DNA of 64,000 nt from Thermoplasmata archaeon UBA184 (GTDB lineage: Archaea > Thermoplasmatota > Thermoplasmata > Lutacidiplasmatales > UBA184): assembly GCA_002495185.1 (NCBI GenBank), contig DAEB01000040.1, positions 44,412 through 108,411 on the forward strand. Reading direction: 5' to 3'. A program made the position numbers and the translations under genes. This document shows positions 59,951 to 64,000 of this stretch, piece after piece. The notes beneath the pieces were generated by a model. It was not told the DNA's origin. It saw nothing but the letters and a program-made list of their open reading frames with translations, and did not search any database. Position 1 is the first letter of the stretch. Every line of letters begins with the position of its first letter.

Positions 59951-60916
59951 GTGACGCTGACCGCCGACCTCCTCGTGGCGGCGGCCTTCGCCTTTGCGTT
60001 CAGCATCGGAGCCCACTACACGGGAGCGTGCATGGGCATGCCGTACGCCGCCGGCGCGATCCGCCCGTGGAACGCGCTCCTCTTGATGGCCCCGCTTGCG
60101 TTCCTCGGGGCGGCGTTCGCGAGCGGCAACGTCGAGACGACCGTCGGTCACGGCATCCTCGGGGGAGGGACCGTCGCCCTCGGGGTGGCGCTCGCGATCA
60201 TCGTGGCCGCGCTCGCGCTGACGAGCGCGTACAATTTCGTGACGATCCCCACGTCGACGATCCAGATCCTCGTCTTCGCGACCGTGGGCGGTGGCCTCGC
60301 GGCGGGGATCCCGGTCCACTGGGGCACGATCGTCTCCTTGGTCGCCCTCTGGGCGACGGCTCCGTTCGCCGCCTTTGGCCTCGGGTTCGTTCTCGTGCGG
60401 GTCGCCGATCGTCTCCGACCGGTCTCCCCGACCCGGGGCGCGCTCGCCCGCGGCGCGGTCCTCGGCCTCGTCGGCGTCGGCTCGGCCGCGTCGTTCGCGA
60501 TGGGAGCGAACGACGTGTCGAACGCCACTGGGGCGCTCATCATGACCGGCCTCTTCTCCCTGTTCGTCGCCGGGGTCTTCGGGGGCCTCGGGATCGCCCT
60601 GGGCGTCCTCACGTGGGGCCGTCCGCTTCTCCAGCGGGTCGCCTTCGACCTGGTCGAGCTCGACCCGAGGATGGCGACGGCGTCCCAGCTCGCCCAGTCG
60701 ATCGTGATCCTCGCCTCGGTCGGCTACGGCTTCTTCACCTCGATGAACCAAGCGCTCGTCGGCGCCATGATCGGGGCGGGGCTGGCCCGCCGGCGCTCCG
60801 CGGTCCTCTGGAAGCCGATCCGCAGCATCCTCCTCGGTTGGGGCGTGGGGCCCGCATCGGGGATTGCCCTCGGCTTCGGGCTCGTCTGGGCGCTCGCCCA
60901 GGCCCACCTCCTTTGA
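59951..60916 (+). CDS. PiT-family inorganic phosphate transporter
   Basis: The 321-residue protein has about ten membrane helices and inverted repeat topology. The C-terminal signature FAMGANDVSNATGALIM near residue 195 is a clear PiT motif. The matching N-terminal motif is altered (SIGAHYTGACMGMPYAAG in place of GAND). It would carry phosphate or metal-phosphate with a cation. The start is GTG 59951. The altered first motif could change substrate or coupling. Confidence 0.82.
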   Translation: MTLTADLLVAAAFAFAFSIGAHYTGACMGMPYAAGAIRPWNALLLMAPLAFLGAAFASGNVETTVGHGILGGGTVALGVALAIIVAALALTSAYNFVTIPTSTIQILVFATVGGGLAAGIPVHWGTIVSLVALWATAPFAAFGLGFVLVRVADRLRPVSPTRGALARGAVLGLVGVGSAASFAMGANDVSNATGALIMTGLFSLFVAGVFGGLGIALGVLTWGRPLLQRVAFDLVELDPRMATASQLAQSIVILASVGYGFFTSMNQALVGAMIGAGLARRRSAVLWKPIRSILLGWGVGPASGIALGFGLVWALAQAHLL

Positions 60917-60962
60917 CCGGGACCGCTCAGGGAACGAGGCTAGTTACCCGGCCGCCCCCACG

Positions 60963-61006
60963 GCTTTAAGTAACCAAAGGTAATTGAATAGAATGAGGTA
61001 ACAAAA
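60963..61006 (+). promoter_or_regulatory. Pirin promoter with three GGTAAC-like repeats
   Basis: CTTTAAGTA at 60964-60972 is a likely TATA element, with transcription start near 60994. Three similar hexamers, AGTAAC (60968), GGTAAT (60979) and GGTAAC (60996), lie around it in the same orientation. They could be regulator sites. Confidence 0.4.
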
Positions 61007-61882
61007 GTGGCGGAGGTCGCACGTTCCATCGCTCATCGCTTTCCCGGAGTCCCGACCCTCGAGGGGGCCGGCGTCAGGCTCCGGCGGTCGTTCTCGAACA
61101 ACGAGGTCCCTCTCTTCGACCCGTTCCTCCTGTTGGACCGGTTCGGCTCGTCGAACCCGGAGGATTACATGGCCGGCTTTCCCTGGCATCCCCACCGCGG
61201 GATCGAGACCGTCACGTACGTCCTCGACGGCGAGGTCGAGCACGGGGACACGCTCGGCAATGCGGGCGTCATCGGCGCGGGCGACGTCCAGTGGATGAAC
61301 TCGGGAAGCGGCATCATCCACCAGGAGATGCCGAAGCGCACGGTCGGGACGATGTCCGGTTTCCAGCTGTGGGTCAATCTTCCCGCGAAGGAGAAGATGT
61401 CCGTCCCGGCCTACCGCGGACTGACGAGGGCCGACTTTCCCGAGGTCACGACCGACGACGGGACCCGGGTGAGAGTCGTCGCCGGCCTCTACGGCGGGAG
61501 CGAGGGACCCGTGAAGGGAATCCCGGTCGACCCGACGTACCTCGATGTCACCGTCCCCGCCGGTCGCTCGTTCCAATTCGATGCGCCCCCGGGCTACACC
61601 GCCTTCGCGCACTCCATCCTCGGGAACGTCCGGTTCGACGGGACAGATACGGACCCCGTAGTCGCCGGGGAGACCGCGCTCTTCGGGCCGGGGGGGCCGG
61701 TGCGCGCGACCGCGGTCGACGCGGACGCTCGATTCCTCCTCGTGTCGGGCCGACCGCTCCACGAGCCGGTCGCCTGGTACGGGCCGATCGTGATGAACAC
61801 GCAGGCGCAGCTCCTCGATGCCGTACGCCAGCTCCGCCACGGGGACTTTCTCCAGCACCAGCGACCGATCGTCGAAGAGTGA
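61007..61882 (+). CDS. Pirin family protein (cupin)
   Basis: The 291-residue protein has the pirin N-terminal domain, with FDPFLLLDRFGSS, FPWHPHRGIETVTYVLDGEV (the metal His residues) and QWMNSGSGIIHQEMPK. The C-terminal cupin half follows (residues about 170-280). Pirins bind iron and act as quercetin dioxygenases or redox sensors. The start is GTG 61007, about 39 bases after the TATA-like element. It is not obviously linked to the nickel genes that follow. Confidence 0.92.
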   Translation: MAEVARSIAHRFPGVPTLEGAGVRLRRSFSNNEVPLFDPFLLLDRFGSSNPEDYMAGFPWHPHRGIETVTYVLDGEVEHGDTLGNAGVIGAGDVQWMNSGSGIIHQEMPKRTVGTMSGFQLWVNLPAKEKMSVPAYRGLTRADFPEVTTDDGTRVRVVAGLYGGSEGPVKGIPVDPTYLDVTVPAGRSFQFDAPPGYTAFAHSILGNVRFDGTDTDPVVAGETALFGPGGPVRATAVDADARFLLVSGRPLHEPVAWYGPIVMNTQAQLLDAVRQLRHGDFLQHQRPIVEE

Positions 61883-61961
61883 GGACCCGGACCCGTCCCG
61901 GTCGTAGCACTTTTTGAAAAGACGACATAACCGTTAAGAACGCCCGCCGGTAGCGTCGAGC

Positions 61962-63113
61962 ATGGGCGGGGCGCCCCCGTCTCCTCTCGCGAACCCGGGT
62001 CCATCGGTGACCCCCGGTCGTCACGTTCTGACCCGGGCCGAACGGCTCGCGATCGTCGGGGTTTACGCCGCGATCGCCACGGCGACGACGGGCGGATTTC
62101 TCCTGCTCCTCCTCGTCGCGCGCTCATACGCGCTCTTCCTCCCGCTCGGGGTCCTCTCCTACACGCTCGGGCTTCGCCACGGGGTGGACGCCGACCACAT
62201 CTCGGCGATCGACAACACCACGCGGAAGCTGCTCCAGCAGGAGCAGCGCCCGCTCACGGTCGGGACGTGGTTCTCGCTGGGGCACTCGACGATCGTGGTC
62301 GGAATGATCGTCGCCCTCGTGGTGGCGTTCGATGCGGTCAACTCGACCTACGGGACGTTCGCGTCCGTCGGGTCGGTCCTCGGGACGGTCATCTCGGGCG
62401 CGTTCCTCTGGATCATCGGCCTCATCAACCTCGTCATCGTCTTCGAGATCTACCGGATCTTCCAGGGGCTGCGCGCCGGACGCCTCTCGGAGGAGGCCCT
62501 CGAGGAGCAGCTCAACAAGCGCGGCTTCATGAACCGCTACTTCGGGCGGCTCTTCCGGGTCGTCCGCCGACCCTGGCAGATGTACCCGGTCGGGGTCCTG
62601 TTCGGGCTGGGCTTCGACACGGCCTCGGAGGTGACCGTCATCGCCCTCACGCTCGGGCTCTCGACGGGCCTCGCCCCGGTCCCGCTCTGGACGGCCCTTC
62701 TGATGCCGTTCCTGTTCACGTGCGGCATGGTCGCGGTCGACACGACCGACGGGATCGCCATGCGCTACGCCTACGGCTGGGCGTTCCTGAAGCCGATCCG
62801 GAAGATCTACTACAACCTCACGATCACGGTCATCTCGGTCCTGGTCGCCTTCGTGATCGGGGGGCTCGAAGTGCTCACCGTGCTCGCGCAGGAGCTCCGG
62901 CTCGGGGGTCCCTTCTGGGGAAGCCTCGCGTCGGTGAACGGGGAGACCGCCTGGCAGTACGTCGGGTTCGGCATCATCGCGCTCTTCGTCGGAACCTGGC
63001 TCATCGCCATGGCCCTCTACCGGTACCGACGGTACGAGGAGATTGGGTTCCCGCCGCTCGACCCGCCCTCCGGCCCCGAGCTCTCGTCGAACGCGCCCGG
63101 GGCGCCGCCGTGA
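61962..63113 (+). CDS. Nickel/cobalt transporter, NiCoT family
   Basis: The 383-residue protein has about eight membrane helices. LGLRHGVDADHISAIDNTTR is the metal-selecting helix-2 motif. FSLGHSTIVVGMI and LFGLGFDTASEVTVIALTLG are the other NiCoT signatures. It imports Ni(II) or Co(II) at high affinity. TATA-like CGTTAAGAA at 61931-61939 lies about 27 bases before the ATG. The stop codon overlaps the nikR start (GTGA), so transport and regulation are coupled. Confidence 0.92.
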   Translation: MGGAPPSPLANPGPSVTPGRHVLTRAERLAIVGVYAAIATATTGGFLLLLLVARSYALFLPLGVLSYTLGLRHGVDADHISAIDNTTRKLLQQEQRPLTVGTWFSLGHSTIVVGMIVALVVAFDAVNSTYGTFASVGSVLGTVISGAFLWIIGLINLVIVFEIYRIFQGLRAGRLSEEALEEQLNKRGFMNRYFGRLFRVVRRPWQMYPVGVLFGLGFDTASEVTVIALTLGLSTGLAPVPLWTALLMPFLFTCGMVAVDTTDGIAMRYAYGWAFLKPIRKIYYNLTITVISVLVAFVIGGLEVLTVLAQELRLGGPFWGSLASVNGETAWQYVGFGIIALFVGTWLIAMALYRYRRYEEIGFPPLDPPSGPELSSNAPGAPP

Positions 63114-63568
63114 CGAGCCGCGTCGTTCGGGTCGGGGTCTCGCTCGAGCCCGACCTGCTCGGGCTCCTCGACTCGTGGGTTCGCGAGCGCAACAGCGCGA
63201 GCCGTTCGGACGCGATCCGCGCCCTGATCCGCACGGAGGTCTCCCACCGGACGCTCTCCGACCCCGACTCGGACGCCCTCGGAGTGGTGGCGCTGCTCTA
63301 CCGTCACGATACTCCGAACGTGCTCCGACGGCTGACCGCCGCGGAGCATCGCTGGGGAGAGCACGTCCGCTCGACCACCCACGTCCACCTCGAGGGGGAT
63401 GCCTGCGCCGAGGTCGTCCTTCTTACCGGGCGCCGACGGGAGATCGAGCGCGCGGCCGAGGACCTCCGAGGCGTGAAAGGGGTTCGGGACGGCGGATGGC
63501 TCGTGACGGCACCGGCCGTGGCGGGAGGCCGGACCGGACATCATCATCCCCACGGCGGACGGCGGTGA
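63110..63568 (+). CDS. nikR: Nickel-responsive regulator NikR
   Basis: The 152-residue protein has an N-terminal ribbon-helix-helix (RVVRVGVSLEPDLLGLLDSW, then SRSDAIRALIR) and an ACT-like metal domain. The nickel ligands are visible in STTHVHLEGDACAEVVLL: two His two residues apart and the later Cys. A further His lies upstream in HRWGEH. A His-rich tail (GHHHPHGG) is an unusual addition. It should repress the upstream transporter when nickel is plentiful. The start is GTG in a four-base overlap with the transporter stop. Confidence 0.9.
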   Translation: MTSRVVRVGVSLEPDLLGLLDSWVRERNSASRSDAIRALIRTEVSHRTLSDPDSDALGVVALLYRHDTPNVLRRLTAAEHRWGEHVRSTTHVHLEGDACAEVVLLTGRRREIERAAEDLRGVKGVRDGGWLVTAPAVAGGRTGHHHPHGGRR

Positions 63569-64000
63569 CCCGTCCGCGCCCCGAGGACCGGCTCGCCCGG
63601 GTCGTCCTCGACCAGTGCCTCGGCGTGCGTCGCGGCGAAAGCGTGACGGTCGAGACCTGGGACTACGCGCTGCCCTGGGCGCGGTCGTTCGTCCTCGAGG
63701 CGCGCCGACGAGGCTGCGAGCCGACCCTGGTCGTCGAGGACGAGGAGGCGTTCTTCCGCTCGCTCGCGCAGTCCGCGACCCGTTCGGTCCCCCGCGCGCC
63801 GTCTTCGGTCGCGTCGGCGAGCGACGCGTACATCTACTTTCCGGGGCCGAAGGAGTTCGCTCGCCTTCTCGGGCTCCCCGCCGACGAACTGGATGCCGTG
63901 GTCGGGAGGCACGGACCGGAATGGTGGCGGGCGGCGCGCCGGACCGGGGTGCGGGCGGCCCGGCTCGCCGTCGCGACCGCCACTCCGAGCGCGGCGAGCC
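63565..64000 (+). CDS. M29-type aminopeptidase, N-terminal part (cut by window edge)
   Basis: The frame is open from GTG 63565 to the window end. LARVVLDQCLGVRRGESVTV followed by ALPWARSFVLEARRRGCEP matches the start of M29 (AmpS/PepS) metallo-aminopeptidases, in which these residues form the first domain. The metal ligands lie further on, outside the window. The start overlaps the nikR stop by four bases, making it the third gene of the nickel operon. M29 enzymes use zinc or cobalt; a link to metal supply is only a thought. Confidence 0.65.
   Translation, partial: MTRPRPEDRLARVVLDQCLGVRRGESVTVETWDYALPWARSFVLEARRRGCEPTLVVEDEEAFFRSLAQSATRSVPRAPSSVASASDAYIYFPGPKEFARLLGLPADELDAVVGRHGPEWWRAARRTGVRAARLAVATATPSAAS

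Noticed and set aside
1..64000. CRISPR arrays, tRNA and rRNA genes, insertion sequences
   Set aside because: I looked for regularly spaced repeats, T-arm-like GGTTCGA motifs in a cloverleaf context and transposase motifs, and found none I could support by eye. A covariance-model search would be needed to exclude a tRNA.

Overview
The window looks like part of a GC-rich archaeal chromosome, most likely from the Thermoplasmatota, although I infer the phylum rather than show it. Many genes have an A/T-rich TATA-like element about 25-30 bases before the start codon and no ribosome binding site, as in leaderless archaeal transcripts. GTG and TTG starts are common. Terminal respiration is by a cytochrome bd oxidase. 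Secreted proteins have archaeal-type signal segments, and there are several VapBC-type toxin-antitoxin (TA) pairs. I saw no rRNA, tRNA, CRISPR array or intact insertion sequence.

Positions 1-17.2 kb hold a cell-surface glycan locus: four glycosyltransferases, two DUF2079 membrane proteins (one cut by the window edge), and a nucleotide-sugar set. That set is RmlA, an ATP-grasp/HAD fusion, a DegT-type aminotransferase and RmlB, followed by a sulfatase-fold enzyme and a GDP-4-dehydro-6-deoxymannose reductase. The matching GDP-mannose 4,6-dehydratase lies 25 kb away at 41.4 kb. Together these genes would supply dTDP-(amino)-6-deoxy sugars and GDP-D-rhamnose.

Positions 17.5-19.1 kb hold a small secreted protein, a divergently transcribed two-helix membrane protein, and a decayed copy of the small Cys-rich gene found at 15.6 kb. 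The secreted/membrane pair recurs at 57.8-59.8 kb, and its secreted gene carries nearly the same 23-base promoter motif.

Positions 19.2-39.6 kb look like an accessory island. The centre (23.5-33.9 kb) is visibly richer in A/T and holds a second glycan cluster: two GT2, two GT4, a methyltransferase, a sulfatase-fold enzyme and a giant membrane protein. It is flanked by four TA modules (19.7, 34.4, 35.1 and 38.9 kb), a 14-repeat secreted propeller-like protein, an S9 peptidase and a flavin reductase. Scattered through this segment is a recurrent 16-base hairpin, usually 38-58 bases past a stop codon, which I cannot assign to a known element.

Positions 39.6-64 kb return to ordinary GC-rich genes: an MscS-like channel, small membrane proteins, gmd, an ABC exporter (ATPase plus FtsX permease), an MFS transporter, an epimerase and an acetyltransferase. 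After these come a zinc peptidase, a large secreted surface protein, DUF1697, cytochrome bd (cydAB), the second secreted/membrane module, a phosphate transporter and a pirin. The window ends with a nickel uptake operon (NiCoT permease, NikR) whose last gene, an M29-type aminopeptidase, is cut by the edge.
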